NCBI GenBank assembly: GCA_964034945.1
Contig: OZ035961.1
Coordinates: 94,622,991-94,686,990 of the forward strand
DNA: 64,000 nucleotides
Reading direction: 5' to 3'
From: Chrysopilus asiliformis
Taxonomy: Eukaryota; Arthropoda; Insecta; Diptera; Rhagionidae
Part shown: piece after piece, positions 11,526-51,048 of the stretch
Layout: each line of letters opens with the position of its first letter
Position numbering within the stretch: the first letter of the stretch is position 1
Notes under the pieces: generated by a model
What the model was told of the DNA's origin: nothing
Database searches by the model: none
Seen by the model: only the letters and a program-made list of their open reading frames with translations
Translations under genes and position numbers: made by a program

Positions 11526-13006
11526 TACTACTATACAGGAAATGGTGTCCAAATTCATCGCAAAACATTTTTAGTTCGAATAGAAGAAATGGCGTGGCGT
11601 TAGTGTCGCTAAGTAGCCCACCGTAAATATTCATCTGTCAAATTTTTTTCGTATATTGTTTGAAAATTCACTTATCTTTGTAAATTCCATCGCGAAGAAC
11701 AGTGGAAATATTGGAATACCATCCTAGTTTTTTATTTAATAAATAAACAATATGCTAAGAAATGTTGATAGCTGAATATTTACGACGGACTACTTAACGA
11801 GACCAGCCCCACGCCATGTTTTGTCTTCGAACTACATGTTAACCAAGGATGCTGTGCTACCTATATTTTCTTTATATATGGGAATCTAACTAACCTCATT
11901 TCCTTAATAATAGTTTTAGATAAATGGCGAGTTCTGTGCTGGGGATATCGTTTTCCCACTGGAAAAACTGTCTTCGACGCGGAAGTTTTCGTGTTTTTTG
12001 CTAGTGCGGCAATACTGGGTCTAAATAACGTTTCCAGAATCAAATTTGAAACAAATATTATTGCATTTTCTAAAACTACCTCTTGCTGCTAAAAAAAGTC
12101 ACAAAAGAATCAAATTTGAAACAAATATTTATTAAAAATACGCACTTTACACACTTTGATTGTTCATCCTTGATGTTTTTGGCATTTCCCACCCACTGAA
12201 ATTGCTGTGGGACCTTGCCAAACAAACTTGAGAAAACATTCCGTGTGGCCACATCGAAATTTTAGGGCGAAAATTTACAAAAACCCTTTAATTTTCCAAC
12301 AACCACTATTACACAAATTCCACTAAATCGACAATGTGGATTCTGTGTTCCTAATGTTTTTCGCATGTAAAAATACTGACCTTTTCGCTGTGTTGGTTTA
12401 TTTTAATGGAAAAAAAGGATTTTCCAGGAATTTTCTGATTTTAAATGATTTTCTGTTTCAAGTTTCTTTTTTTAGTATTCTTGCAAAACTCTTAATTTAG
12501 GCGCGTACTGTAATTTTAAGCGCGAGCGCATTTACATGTAAAGATATGTATTTAGAATGGTACTAAATTGGCTCTGGACTTATGAATATAGGGTGGCAGG
12601 TGAATCGTGATCCCAAGCTGTATGAAAATTAACTCAAGTACTTTTTTGTAGCACTTTGTATTTGTTAAAAAATAAATTTCAAATTCGGTGCTCTGTGAAA
12701 ATTGTTCAACTCACTCCCTCCTTTCCTAAAAATTAAAAGCTTGAAGGGTTTTTTTGTAATAAAATTAATAAAATGTTATAACGACGTTTAGATTGCACCC
12801 TGTACCTACATATCAATATTATTCTAAGATTAATTAAATTAACAAAATTAATAAAGTTTAACTGCCACAGCACTCTTAAAAAAATTCACGTCGTTATTTT
12901 AAGTTGTTTTGAAATTTATGTTTGCCCTGAAAATACTTTCAATAATCGAATATTCTTAATTAAATAACGTTAGCAATTTGCGAAATTTCGCGACAATTTA
13001 AAGGTA
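11526..13006. other. Intergenic sequence, nothing recognised
   Basis: AT-rich DNA with no coding signal or repeat match that I could support. Confidence 0.4.
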
Positions 13007-13385
13007 GAACCAGAAACATACGTCCGTGCGTCCGCCATGCGTCCGTGACGTTGACAGTTCGATGCGGTCAAAGTAAAATCAACGGGCTGCTATGAGTACT
13101 CCCCTAATAATGCGTTTGTCCGATGCGGCAACCGCATAGAGTAGGTCGACTTTCTACTTTTACATGCGGCAACGCACGGAAGTGTCATTTCGCAAAAAAG
13201 TTTGTTTACGATTTAAGCAATTTAAGTATGGAACAAATTGAAAGTAATTGTTTCGACGATAAACTAATAGAAGAAGTGCAAAAAAAGTGAAGAAGAAGTG
13301 ATTCGTTGCCGTACCCAACTGTCACCGCATAAAACTGTCAACCGGACGGACGCATGACGGACGCATCGACGTACGATTCAGGTTC
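13007..13385. mobile_element. Non-autonomous DNA transposon with 35-40 bp inverted repeats
   Basis: Left GAACCAGAAACATACGTCCG and right end inverted (GAACCTGAATCGTACGTCGA when reversed), with further matching ATGCGTCCG motifs inside both arms. It is flanked by TA (13005-13006, 13386-13387). A 20-codon open frame from the ATG at 13228 reads MEQIESNCFDDKLIEEVQKK. Confidence 0.7.
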
Positions 13386-13390
13386 TAGCT

Positions 13391-13768
13391 TAATGGCAGA
13401 TCTGGGTAAATGCACGGCCGAAATCTATGTTTGCCGAACGATTCGACAGATTTGTGTCAGCGTGAGTCTGCTATTCACATTGTTATCATAATTCGCCTCG
13501 TCCATACGTTTAATATTTAATTATCTTTACAGAAATGTCCATAATTTCACCGAAACGGGGCATGGATCTTTCACTATGTTTTTTCTCTGTTTTATGGGCT
13601 TAGATTAGTATATCCGGCGCATTCGCCTGACTTGGTTTGTCAAATTCGGCCGCAAGCCAAATGTAGGCAAACTAAGGCGAATTAAGGACGTTCAATACAA
13701 AAGTACTTTTGGCACTCTCACATTCGTTGGGATTCGCCTGCATTTGCCAAGAATGTGGAACCAGTATA
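13391..13768. mobile_element. Family I element (ATTCGCC-rich), degraded copy
   Basis: Contains ATTCGCCTGACTTGG and ATTCGCCTGCATTTGCCAAG, shared with the better copy at 45969-46458. The left end is weak, so the boundaries are approximate. Confidence 0.4.
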
Positions 13769-16700
13769 AAGTAGTTACAAATTTCGGTAATCTAAACACA
13801 ACTTCTCTTTATTTTTGTAAATTAATAAAATAAATTAAATTAAATAATTTCACATAAAAAAAATTTATTTTTACATAAAAAAATCCTAAAACTTTCTTCA
13901 CAAATCTAAGGAAATTAAATAATTTATTGACACTTAAAATTATAATCAAAGACATGATAAATGTTGAGACGAATTGTACGATTTTGATTTAAAGCTAATT
14001 TACTAAAAAAAAAACAAAATCAAGTAAAAGTCCTAAAAATATCAAAATTCCGTGTAAAAACCATACGATCGAAGGCATTTAATTTATCATACGTAAATAC
14101 AATAAAAGATTTCATCTGTCCATATCAATAAAAAACGTATCTTAAGAAAAACGGACAAGCAAATAATGGCAATTAAAAATATAAGAAGAAAAACAATTAA
14201 TAAATTTTATTATAAGATGAAAACATCGAAAAGTTATCATCTTTTCAAACCATCATCGCATTATGTTTTCTATAAAAAAAACACTAAAAAATGTTGTTTA
14301 AAAAATGTATTTTGTTTTTTTTAAATACACAATCTAAAAGTTCACTGCCGATATATTTTAATATATTTTACGTTTTAAAGTTTTGCAACATACATAACAT
14401 GAATGTGGAAAAAGATTTCTTTAAATCAGGGACATGATTTTCAATGGCAATCCAATTTTTACATCGAATTATTTCGAAATAAAATAAATTTGAAAGATTC
14501 TTGGTGCGGTACAAAACATTTTTGGATTTATTGTACGAGTAAATAACTTTAATAATAGCTTTAACAAAAACAAGTCTAACTCAATGAAAAAAAGAAGAAA
14601 AAAAAAAGAACACAAAATTAAAACACAATTTAGAAAATTAAACTATAATTCCACAATATTATAATTTTATCATTCAAATTGATCCATTTTGCATTTAATT
14701 GATTACAAATTAATATTTTTGTTCAACAGATTACAAATTCAATAAAATGTCTTAAGAAATTTAATTTCAAAATTTATAGAACCTGGTAAAATGATAGCAT
14801 TTGCAATTTAAGGTAATTAAAAGTTTTCATGGCGAGCATAAAATTTTGCCCGAAAATAATTTTCGCTAAATGACAAAAAGGACACTTCCGTATCTGTTCT
14901 GTTGTCCTGTTGTTCTGCAATCCCTTTCCATATTTTTTTCTGAAATTTCCCTACCATAGTGTCTGAACTTTTGTCATACTTTGAAAGTTTTCATTGTTTC
15001 TATACCTCAAGTTATAAAGTAATAAATTCTCATTTTCACCATACAACACTCGACTCGATGCTGGATCATGATTTGTTAGTCTCAAGGATCTTCAAGGAAT
15101 TATGGCGTTCAACCGAACCGACTTACTGCTATTAATTTTATCCATTTTTGTCTTATTTTGTCTAGTTTTGTTTCCTTTGCTTTGTACTGTCCTCGTGGCG
15201 TTTCCCCAAAAGTATTGTCGGGGATTAATAAAAAAATGAGTGGATATTTCAAGTGAGCCTCCAGTTTCCTTATGCAATCTGAGAAACTTCTATTCGGGAA
15301 TTTGCTTTTAATTTATCTCAATTGTAGGAAATTGCGACGACCATTAAACTATGCTGTTTGCGAAAAGTGCAACTTTGTTCAAAAGTTTTGAGTTTCCCTA
15401 ATGGACTTAATTTTCTGGATTACCATTGTGTCATTTCCTAAACACTTTAAAATTGATACAATAACATGAAATTATGTACACATAAAAACATATACGGAAA
15501 AATAAATACTGTAAACCAACTGTAAATAACTTTTATCTAAGAATGCTGATATAGACTGTGTCCTTTTGCAAAAAAAGAAAATTAGGGCTCTAAAAATTGT
15601 ACATAATAATGAAGCAGAGAATCGCTTTGTGAGTGTCTAATGAATTAATATAATTTAAAAGAAAAAAAAACAGAAAAATACTTGCTCTTTGTTTTATTCA
15701 ATTTATTTTTTAATATTTTCGTACATACATGCTGAGAAGTTAAAGTTATTAAAATTAAAGGTAAGTTTATAAGTTAAGCCCGCACCATGCCTTTTTACGA
15801 ATTGTTTTTCGAAATATTTAAATAAATTTCCCATAGATTAAATTCCAATTAAAGAACCACAAGCTTCTTATATCGCCTGTTAGTTCTTGAACGACTGAAG
15901 GCATTTGAATATGTTTTTCAGTGCTGGACAGGTCGATCATAAAGGAACCTTTTCATCCACTTAAACCACTCCCTCTACATGATGCGCACCCCCTTCCTGC
16001 TATATTCTAAACTACCGAATGGATTTTTAAACATTTTCCCCCACTCAAATCACCCCTACATGCTGCGAAACCTCTCTTCAGCTATCTCCGAAACTATTGT
16101 ATGGAGTTTCAACATAATGCTACAAAATAAATGCAAAAATTTTAGGTGTCCGGCGTTAAGGGGAATTCGCCCTATTCACTTTCTCCCAAGCAAATTTTCT
16201 TGAAAACAGTGCGCCAAATCGAATAATTCATGAAAAAAATTCTTTGAAAGATAATTCTTGTATGATTTTTCTATAGATCCAAATACTTTTGGAAAAAAAG
16301 GATTATTTTCATATTCAAAAGTTTATTATCACCCGAGCAACGCCGGGTACTTGCAAATTAGTTTCTAAAAAACAGTAGACTGCATAGTCAGATTAGAAGA
16401 CGGCAACCTCAAACAATAACCAATTGACCAAATATAACAAATGTAAGACTCGCTTTAATAATGCAAAATAGCATCGCCTGTTGAATAAATTCCTGTTCCG
16501 TAGACACCGGATTTCAAGGAGCAAATTACTATAAATTAATCACAAAAATGATTATTTGAATTCGAGTATTTCAAATTCGAGTTACCGGAAATTCCGACAT
16601 TTGCGCGGTTTTTCCAAATTTTGTGTATAGTTTTTCATGTACTAAAAAAGCTCCGATAACTTGAGTGTACATCCGAAAATGCACCATCGGGCAAGGCGAC

Positions 16701-17870
16701 ACGGCAAATTTTTGCACGGTTTGTAAGCTTTGCGCGGTCGATTTGCAGTTCGCAAATTTTCTTGGAGAACGGTGGCGGTAAATTCGAATTCAGAATAATA
16801 AAAATCCATCAAATCAGCTTGCTTGAAAATAATAATGAAAACAATAATAACAGAAAATAATCTCAAAGATCAACAAACAAGACTGGTAATCAGGACATTT
16901 CTAGAATAACAGGCCATGATAAATCTAGAAAAAACAGCGAACTTTCATGGTTTTAGTTAGGTTTGGAACTGGAAGAGATCGGCAAAGATTTTTCATGTAA
17001 TTTTGTTTCTTCACACTCCTTTAACATGAAAATAACTATTACAATCCATGCAAAACACCAAATTCAAGAAGCAGAGCAGGCAAAAAGTAAAAGACCTAAA
17101 TATCCAAGGCTTTTACAATTGTGTTGTTTGTAAAAATTGGTTATTTTAACGATTTCTTGGTAAATATATTCAAATTCCGCCTTCTTGAATTTGGATTTTT
17201 TTTTAAAAAAGTTCCATGAAATCTCTGGGTTGAAATCTTTCATCAACAATTTATATTCTTTCGTTTTTTTTTGTTTTTTGTTGAAATACAATACTGCCAC
17301 AAATGTTTCAACGGTGGTGACTCTAAGCTCAATGACAGCTGACGACTAACTAAAACGACCCGTATGCGTTTCACTCACGACTTTAATGGTCTTTCGACCT
17401 AAATCAATCCAGTTGTCAAATTTTTTTTGTGACTTGGGAGTTTTTTTTTCGTGAAATTACGCGACTATTTTGATAAAATTAGGCCACAAAATTCATTATT
17501 AATATTATGATGGTAACATTTTAACATTCGCAAATAGTGATAGCAATATTTTTCCGATTCCGAAATTCCTAAATTGAAACACGACGTCCGTGCGCTCGGA
17601 AACGAAGACAAAAAGTTTGGAGTAGTCTGGGGTAATTATAATTTTTTCCATAATTGTCATCGATGAGTTAAGATCTTTACGATACCTGCAGTCACATAGA
17701 ATCGTGTTTAATCGGAGCTCAATTGATGGACAGATAACCGAGAATTCGGTTTGTATTAATGGTGATTTTAATTTCTGTTTCAATCGTTATGACATTTTTA
17801 CCTGCCCCTCGAAATGTCTGCAAATTAGCCAGCAATTTCTCAATTTCCGAATAACCACAAGGTTACAATC
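13769..17870. other. Intergenic sequence between agrin-like and membralin genes
   Basis: Strongly AT-rich from 13770 to 14870. A fragment near 16327-16365 carries the hairpin CCCGAGCAACGCCGGGTACTT seen in many degraded insect repeats. No gene could be supported on either strand. Confidence 0.4.
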
Positions 17871-18116
17871 AGCTAATTATGTACTGAACGTATTTTCTGT
17901 TTTTAGGACATCTAAACATGCAACAGCGGAGCACCGATCAGATCTCAGGATTTCAACTAACAACAATAGTAGAAATAGCGACGCCAGCGGGGCAATAAAA
18001 TTGTGCCTCTTGACATATTTGGATCGCCACTTATTCAATTATTGAACTTTTCATTTAAATCATTTGCATTTTGTATTTAAATCACTTGAAGGAACAGAAA
18101 TAGCAAATTATAAAAA
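17871..18116 (+). other. Possible membralin 5' UTR exon
   Basis: A pyrimidine-rich tract ending TTTTTAG precedes GACATCTAAACATGC at about 17908 and could be an acceptor for a 5' UTR exon leading to the ATG at 18117. No promoter motif could be assigned. Confidence 0.25.
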
Positions 18117-44818
<26,702 letters not shown>

Positions 44819-45669
44819 TAAGTTCAAAACAGTTCAATAACCAGATGAATACTTGATTTTACTTTCTTACAAGTTTTTTTTTCAAATTTTTTTTATCATT
44901 TTCCTTCGAATTTATTTTCCACAAAGATGACAATTAAAAAAAGTTTTGGTATTCTTGGTGATATTTCTTTGTTCGTTCATTCATTCATTTATCCCAGGAA
45001 TAAGGACATTGATTTTTACTCCCTAAGCGATTTTTTGTTAATTGGAAGATTTTAGGTTTTGTTGTTATGTGGATTAATAGCTGAGTAATTTCCTATTAAG
45101 ATTGCTGTTGATATGAAAATTATTACAAGCGCACTGATGGGACGGGCATTCCAAGGTAGTAATTAGTATGATGTTTTTTTTTATTGGAACGGAGCTATTG
45201 ATTCAAAAATTTGTGCCAAAAATTTGTGAATTTTTTAATTCCTCCATACTCTTCCCAAATGTAGTCTCGGTTGCCAGATTGGACGCTTTTTGGATAATTG
45301 AATTACGTATTTTCCATTTATCCGTCTTAAAATTCTGATTTACAATATTGTAAATTGTTTATATGTTGCATATTTTATATTTCGCATATTTTATAATGTC
45401 AACCAGCATTTAAAGATTACAAAAAATTTACAAAAAGGGTTACAACCTGACAATTGAGACTGTGATTCGTCTACGTTCGGGCGAGTATGATGGCACGATG
45501 ACAGAATGTGCCTTTTGTATGTCTGTCTATCTAATAGTTCTAACATCCCAAAGTGGGACTGGACCTCCTCATTTGATGTTTCATAACAATTTTCTTCTCT
45601 GCTTCGCACCTACATTTTTACATGGATTGCGAACCATGAATGAATTACAACATTTGTAAGGTTTTTAAA

Positions 45670-45864
45670 TTGCAACCCATCAACAGCAGAGTTCGTGATA
45701 GCAATCTCTAGACCGATGATGCCGTTAGCACCAAGTGGCAACTATCGCTACTCATTTCGTAAAGCAAGTTGAGTGGACTTGAATGACAGCGCACCTCAGT
45801 CGTGAATTGAACCACCGACCTCTGCATTACTGCCCAACTACTTTACCACTTGGACTACGCTGCC
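45670..45864 (-). mobile_element. tRNA-derived SINE
   Basis: The minus strand begins GGCAGCGTAGTCCAAGTGG (internal promoter box A, TAGTCCAAGTGG) and 40 bases on has GGTTCAATTCA (box B), then a non-tRNA body and an A/T-rich tail near 45665. The tRNA-like part spans about 75 bases but lacks an intact cloverleaf, which fits a SINE rather than a functional tRNA gene. Confidence 0.6.
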
Positions 45865-45968
45865 ATAATGTTCATTTTAAAGAACAAAAATCTGAACCCA
45901 AGAACACTATTAATTTATAAAACTCAAACAAATGAATTTTATAGAAAATGTGGAAGCTGCTATTCTTA

Positions 45969-46458
45969 TGCTGACTCCACACGCTTGGCAAATTCAGGCG
46001 AATCAATGCTTGTCGAGCGATTCGGCAAACCTTGGCTAACGCGAGCCTGCCATCCACATTCTTTCCGACATTCGCCGAGTGCCTCGATCGGTCGTCACTC
46101 AATTACTTTTTAAAATAAAATTCACAAAATTGTGCTACTGCTGAAGTTTTGATTTCCAGTAGGGGAAAAAATATATATAATAAATTTTTCGAAAATTTGA
46201 ATATTTTCGCGATTGACCTCTCAGTTAACGCGCTTTATATTTTTCCGCCACAAACTAAAATGTAGAATAGAACTCATTTAGGTCTTACCTATAAGAGCGA
46301 GAGCGCTTGACATATTCGCCTGACTTGATTCGCCAAACTTCGGCCCCTTGCCAAAGTTCGGATTGGTAGCCCAAACTAGAAGATATCAGATCAAGGCGAA
46401 GGTATTATTTACTAATAATAGTGATTCGCCTGCATTTGCCAAGAGTGCAGAGCAGGCA
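45969..46458. mobile_element. PIF/Harbinger-like family I element
   Basis: About 37-bp inverted ends: TGCTGACTCCACACGCTTGG left and, reversed right, TGCCTGCTCTGCACTCTTGG, followed by CAAATNCAGGCGAATC. Direct TTA on both sides (45966-45968, 46459-46461). No coding capacity seen. Confidence 0.7.
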
Positions 46459-46901
46459 TTAGAGTCGTTGATTTGTATTGGTATCGGGATGAAAGTTTAT
46501 TTCAAGTGTCCCATTTATTAAGCTACCACTGCTTCCGTATAAGATTATTTTCAAAATGTGAACGATGAAATGTTTCTTTCCGTAGCCACTTCAAGTGGGT
46601 TAAATTGAGTTGCTAAAGTATTTAGTGAAGAAATATTCGGTTCTTAAACAGAAGTTTCTTAATAAGGAGTTTATTATATTTAATAATAAGTAGCAATAAA
46701 ACCTGGTTGAACGTTTTTCACCTTTTTTAAAGAAGTTATTAGAGTTTTTAATTGATTTTTTTCCTAAAAATAATAGTTATAAGGGAGAGTGGACATTTTC
46801 CATACAACTTCAATCTCTCGCCAAATAGAACAGCGGGACAAAATGACTGTTTCAGCCATTAGATTTTTCTATCCAATTTTATTTCTGGGTTTTTCTTTTA
46901 G

Positions 46902-46949
46902 ATCCTTTTGCCCATTTATCCCTGCATTTTATTCCATAAAACATTGTAG
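46902..46949 (+). CDS. Candidate membralin exon 12 (doubtful)
   Basis: A 48-nt segment has a good acceptor (TTTTCTTTTAG), a perfect GTGAGT donor at 46950, and the right phase to follow exon 11. It would encode RSFCPFIPAFYSIKHCR, which shares the F, AFY, H and final R positions of the family block RFFYLYHFAFYAYHYR but is otherwise diverged and one residue longer. It may be chance, a decayed duplicate or a real diverged exon. Confidence 0.2.
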   Translation: MLLPIYPCILFHKTL

Positions 46950-47654
46950 GTGAGTTTTTCATCAAATAATGTCATATGATGATTTTATGTGTAACATCAA
47001 ATATGTAGATATTTAAAAAGGATATTTTCAGATATATCACCTCTTAAGCTCTTCATGAAAAATAGGATTTATTTAAGTTTTATGTATAAAAAAACACCAG
47101 TAGATTTTATGTAGAACTTCTACCTCTATATTTTTTCTACTAACTAGACTTGCAGCAAACCAATGCTCTCAATGTACACAAAACACATTGCAAAGACATA
47201 AAATTAGAAAACAAGACGAAAACGAGAAAATCTGGTTGGTGACTTATTCCATATGGGATTTTATTTTGTATATTTTACACACTCTGTCTACACTGAATAT
47301 TATTTTAAATTTATGAAAAGGAGATTTCTGTCGTGAATCCAATGTGTATACGGCAAGTGTTAAAGACAATGTTCAAAGGAAAAGATGGTCTTGATAAGCC
47401 ATATTCATAAATCTCCAGAGATATTGTTATCTGTTCTGCGGGTAACCACAATTTTATGCAAGAATTCTTTTCATTGTAAATGTAATAAACAACTTTAATA
47501 CGAATCTTTAAAATATTTACTGGAAATATAAAAATTCGTTACATATCTTATGTTATTCCATTTTCCACTTAGAATAGCATTCACTGAAAAGATTTTATAA
47601 TAAAACTTACTGGAAAGACAGATTTTTATAATCTATAATTACTTTTCTCTGCTA

Positions 47655-47995
47655 CACTCAGAGAAAATATTGGTCATATGAATAAAAACATTGTTAAATT
47701 AACAAAATTTTTATCCTATATCCACAAACAAAATAATTTTGTTCAATTACCAAATGGAAATCTTTCTTCCGTAAATGAAAAAAAGTATCATATGGATAAA
47801 ATCATTGTTAAATTAACCAAATTTTGGTTAAAATCACAAAAAAATTGTCAATTGGAACAAATATTTTTGTGGGGAAATCTTTGTTCAACAAAATAATTGT
47901 TATTTTAACAAAAATAAACTCACAAATGATTTTTTTTAAATCAATAAAAAAAATTGTTCAATTAATACTTAATTTGTTAAATTAACAAAAAAATG
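47655..47995. repeat. AT-rich repeat with repeated 'TTAAATTAACAAAATT' phrases
   Basis: Starts with CACTCAGAGAAAAT, like the left end of TA-flanked MITEs, then several direct and inverted TTGTTAAATTAAC phrases and repeated CATATG. No matching right end was found. Confidence 0.35.
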
Positions 47996-47999
47996 TTAT

Positions 48000-48450
48000 A
48001 TTTATACTGACTCGAGAATGAGGGCAGATAGAAACTTTCCGATCAGTAAGTGATTCGTTTCAGATGTCTGTGCATCTGTCTATAGCCGGCCATACATTAT
48101 GAGACTTATTGTACAACTTGGTTCGGTTGTAGAAAATGTTGGATCGTGTATCCAACAGTAGTATCAAATTTTGGCCGGTTGTAGTATCAAATTTTAGGTA
48201 GACAAGTTGTACAACATGGTTTTAGAAGTCTCATAATGTATGGCCGGCTTATCTCTCGGTTTGTCCGTTTTACGTATCTTAAATAACTCGAGAACGCGTT
48301 GAGCTAGCGACTTGAATTTTTTTTTTGGAAATATGTTTGTTAATTTACGAAAATCATAGTTTTCTATCCAAAAGTACTTCTCCAAAAGTAAAGTTAGTTG
48401 TGCGAAATTCGTAATTTTCTATCAACTTACCGTTTTCTTTTTGAACAATT
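48000..48450 (+). mobile_element. DINE/Helentron-like family F, copy 3
   Basis: CTCGAGAATGAGGGCAGATA, GAAACTTTCCGATCAGTA, GTTTGTCCGTTTTACGTATC and GCGTTGAGCTAGCGACTTGA match the copies near 4200 and 24200. A small MITE splits it at 48084-48249. Confidence 0.6.
48084..48249. mobile_element. MITE with AGCCGGCCATACATTATGAG ends
   Basis: 166 bp with near-perfect 24-bp inverted ends (AGCCGGCCATACATTATGAG ... CTCATAATGTATGGCCGGCT) and TAT on both sides. Removing it rejoins the family F sequence GTCTATCTCTCGGTTTGTCC. Confidence 0.75.
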
Positions 48451-48824
48451 TTGAAATTTTTGTGGTTTTGGGGGAAAACAAATCTAATAAAATTTAATGG
48501 AAATAAAATTTGTCACATTTTTTGATTTAACGCTTTTTACGTATTTCTAACGGTTTTCAACATATGTAAAAAAAATCAAGTTTTTTGAAAACTTTTCGGA
48601 AACTGCGCTTTTGAGAAAAAATGCTTTTAACCACATTAAACATCAAAGGTTTTACTTGAAAAATATTATTTTTTACATAATTTTTCCGAAACTAAATATT
48701 ACAGGGGAAAGTTTTGTGTTGATCACCATTTAAAATTTTTTGTATTTGCAAAAGTGTGACAGTTTTGAATTTAATCTATTGGATTTATACTCTTAAATTT
48801 TGCTAGCATGATGATATTTCTTAA

Positions 48825-49787
48825 TCTATATATACACCAAAACCTCGATTTGCGTCGTTAATTGGGACCAGAGAAAGACGACGCAAATCGAAACGACGCA
48901 AATCGAAACGACGCAAATCGAAACGACGCAAATCGAAATCATTTATCGTTTACTTGGACTTAACTCTTAACTGTAGCAATAACCTTTCAAAACTAACTTT
49001 TTATTAGAAAAAAATTGACTTACTGAAATAAATGGGAAATCCCCTTTATATAAAATTTAGCAACGCAAATCGAAATTTTAACGACGCAACTCTGAAATCA
49101 CGAAAATTAATGAACGACGCAACTTCGAAAACGATGCAAATCGGGACGACTCAAATCGAGGTTTTGGTGTATATAAAATCGTTTAACCTGATTGACTGAC
49201 TGACTGACTGACTGACTCATCAACGCCCAGCCCAAACCCCTGAAGCTAAAAACTTTAAACCTTCACAGTATAACCATCACGTAGGCGCTCACTAAGGCGG
49301 GGTTTTTCGAAATTTTACTACTAAGGTGGCAAACGGGGAGTAAAGGGGGTTTGGGTGTTTTTAAACCGTGATTTTCGCCATGAATCCTGCTCAATAGGAG
49401 GTTGAAAAGTTTCACTCTGGGGTTTTCGGGGTCGCTGATCAGGAATCTGATGTTAGATTTTCAAAATTCGAAACGAAAGGTCCTGTAAGGATAACGCAAA
49501 TATGCTTTTTTCCAATTTTTTTCCGGGAAAAATGTTAGATTTGTGTTAGATTTTCAAACTTCGAAAAAGTATAACGAAAATATCCCTTTTCCCGCTTTTC
49601 CCGGGGAAAATGGCATTAGTGGGTTTTCGGGGTCGCTGATCACGATTCCGGTGTTAGACTAATTCACAACGATGAGTCCTGCAAGGATAAGATTTTTCTC
49701 AAAAGTTTTTAAGTTTTTTCCGGTTTTCTTCGTATTTTAAAACTTATACAAAAAACTTAACCCGCCAACGACGGGTATGCAAGCTAG
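48825..49787 (+). mobile_element. Helitron-like family H element with an inserted MITE
   Basis: Begins TCTATATATA after an A. It ends with the hairpin-forming AACCCGCCAACGACGGGT, then ATGCAAG and CTAG followed by T, that is 5' TC, 3' hairpin plus CTAG and an A/T insertion site. Non-coding, with a TGACTGACTGAC tract. A 335-bp MITE sits in its 5' end. Confidence 0.6.
48835..49169. mobile_element. TA-flanked MITE with CACCAAAACCTCGATTTG ends
   Basis: Inverted ends CACCAAAACCTCGATTTGCG and, reversed right, CACCAAAACCTCGATTTGAG. TA on both sides (48833-48834, 49170-49171). Subterminal GACGCAAATCGAAAC is repeated four times in tandem. Confidence 0.85.
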
Positions 49788-51048
49788 TTTAATATATTTT
49801 CTTTCATTTGGTTAATTTAAAATTTGGTTTTTCTCGTTTTTTTTCCTCTTAATTTTTGAAGTTTCCTCAAATTTAAACATAGTTTTTGTTGTTCCATAAT
49901 GAATTGTTTAAGCTATTGAAATTTGATGATGTATAATTTTTTCTAATATCATCTATGCAATTAAATTTAGCAGTCATTCATGCATGTAGTCATTATACAT
50001 GTGACCTGATATGTGGTCATGTCTGGAATTTCCAATAAACACTTAATTTAAATATCTATTTGTATATTTCCAGATAATTAAAAATTAAACCATTTTGTTC
50101 AATAAACTGCCTTCCATATCCTTCACACAGTATTGCTTTTCACAATTCAGGGCAGTCCATCTAACCAAACCCATTAATTCGTCTTTGTCTCACCCTTTTA
50201 GTCCTTGCAATGAGATATAAAACTGAGTTGTTACCGACATTTACGACATATCCTGTTATTTGTTATACAATTCAAGTCAACTCTCATACATAACCATTCG
50301 TATCCTTTTTTTTACCATTTCTAACTTCACCCACTAAAGTGTAAAATGCCTTTCACTTCCGCCAATTCCCTTTCTATGCTGATGATTACTGTTCACTCTT
50401 TCATCTTGTACCCATTGTCCTGGTTTTCTTTAGTCCTTTTGAGCTAGCTATGCCAGTACAAATATTATGTGCGTTTACATAGAATAAATAGAGAGGAAAC
50501 ATATTAAATGAGTGTCATCAAGAATTGAATTTATGTGGTCGAGGTTAGATTTATTGCTGTCACGTCCCGTTAACTTTAACTTTATTTAGAAGGGGATTTT
50601 TATTTGAAAAACAAAAACAAAATATTGTGTAGTATTTATCTATAATTTCAATAAAATTCTATAAATCAAAAAAACATTGCTATAAGTTTTGATAGGTTAA
50701 ATTAGTGTCTTTTTGGGAATTCAATATGATTGAGATGCTTTTCTCATGAATATCTGAAATTTCGCATAAATATAGCCTATTGTTATAAACAAAAATAGAT
50801 TTTTAAAAATTTCAATCAAAATTTGATTTTTTTTTGTCGGTTTTGTATGAACAACTGGAGTTCCGGCGGCTCTTAAAAATATATTTCGAAATTTGGGTCG
50901 TAATATCAACGGTTGTGAGACGTGAATTTAGTGTCGTGGAATAAAATTTGCGGAACTGCGCCTTATATCCATTTGAGTCCCAGAATTTGTAAGGCTGAAG
51001 TAGGCTTAAAAACAACTTTTTTTTTTTCAAGAAAATTGTTCGTAGACG

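Noticed and set aside
17300..17900. Core promoter of membralin
   Set aside because: No TATA, initiator or downstream element could be told from background in AT-rich sequence.
45785..45864. Functional tRNA gene
   Set aside because: Boxes A and B are present but acceptor and anticodon stems do not pair well and a SINE-like body follows.
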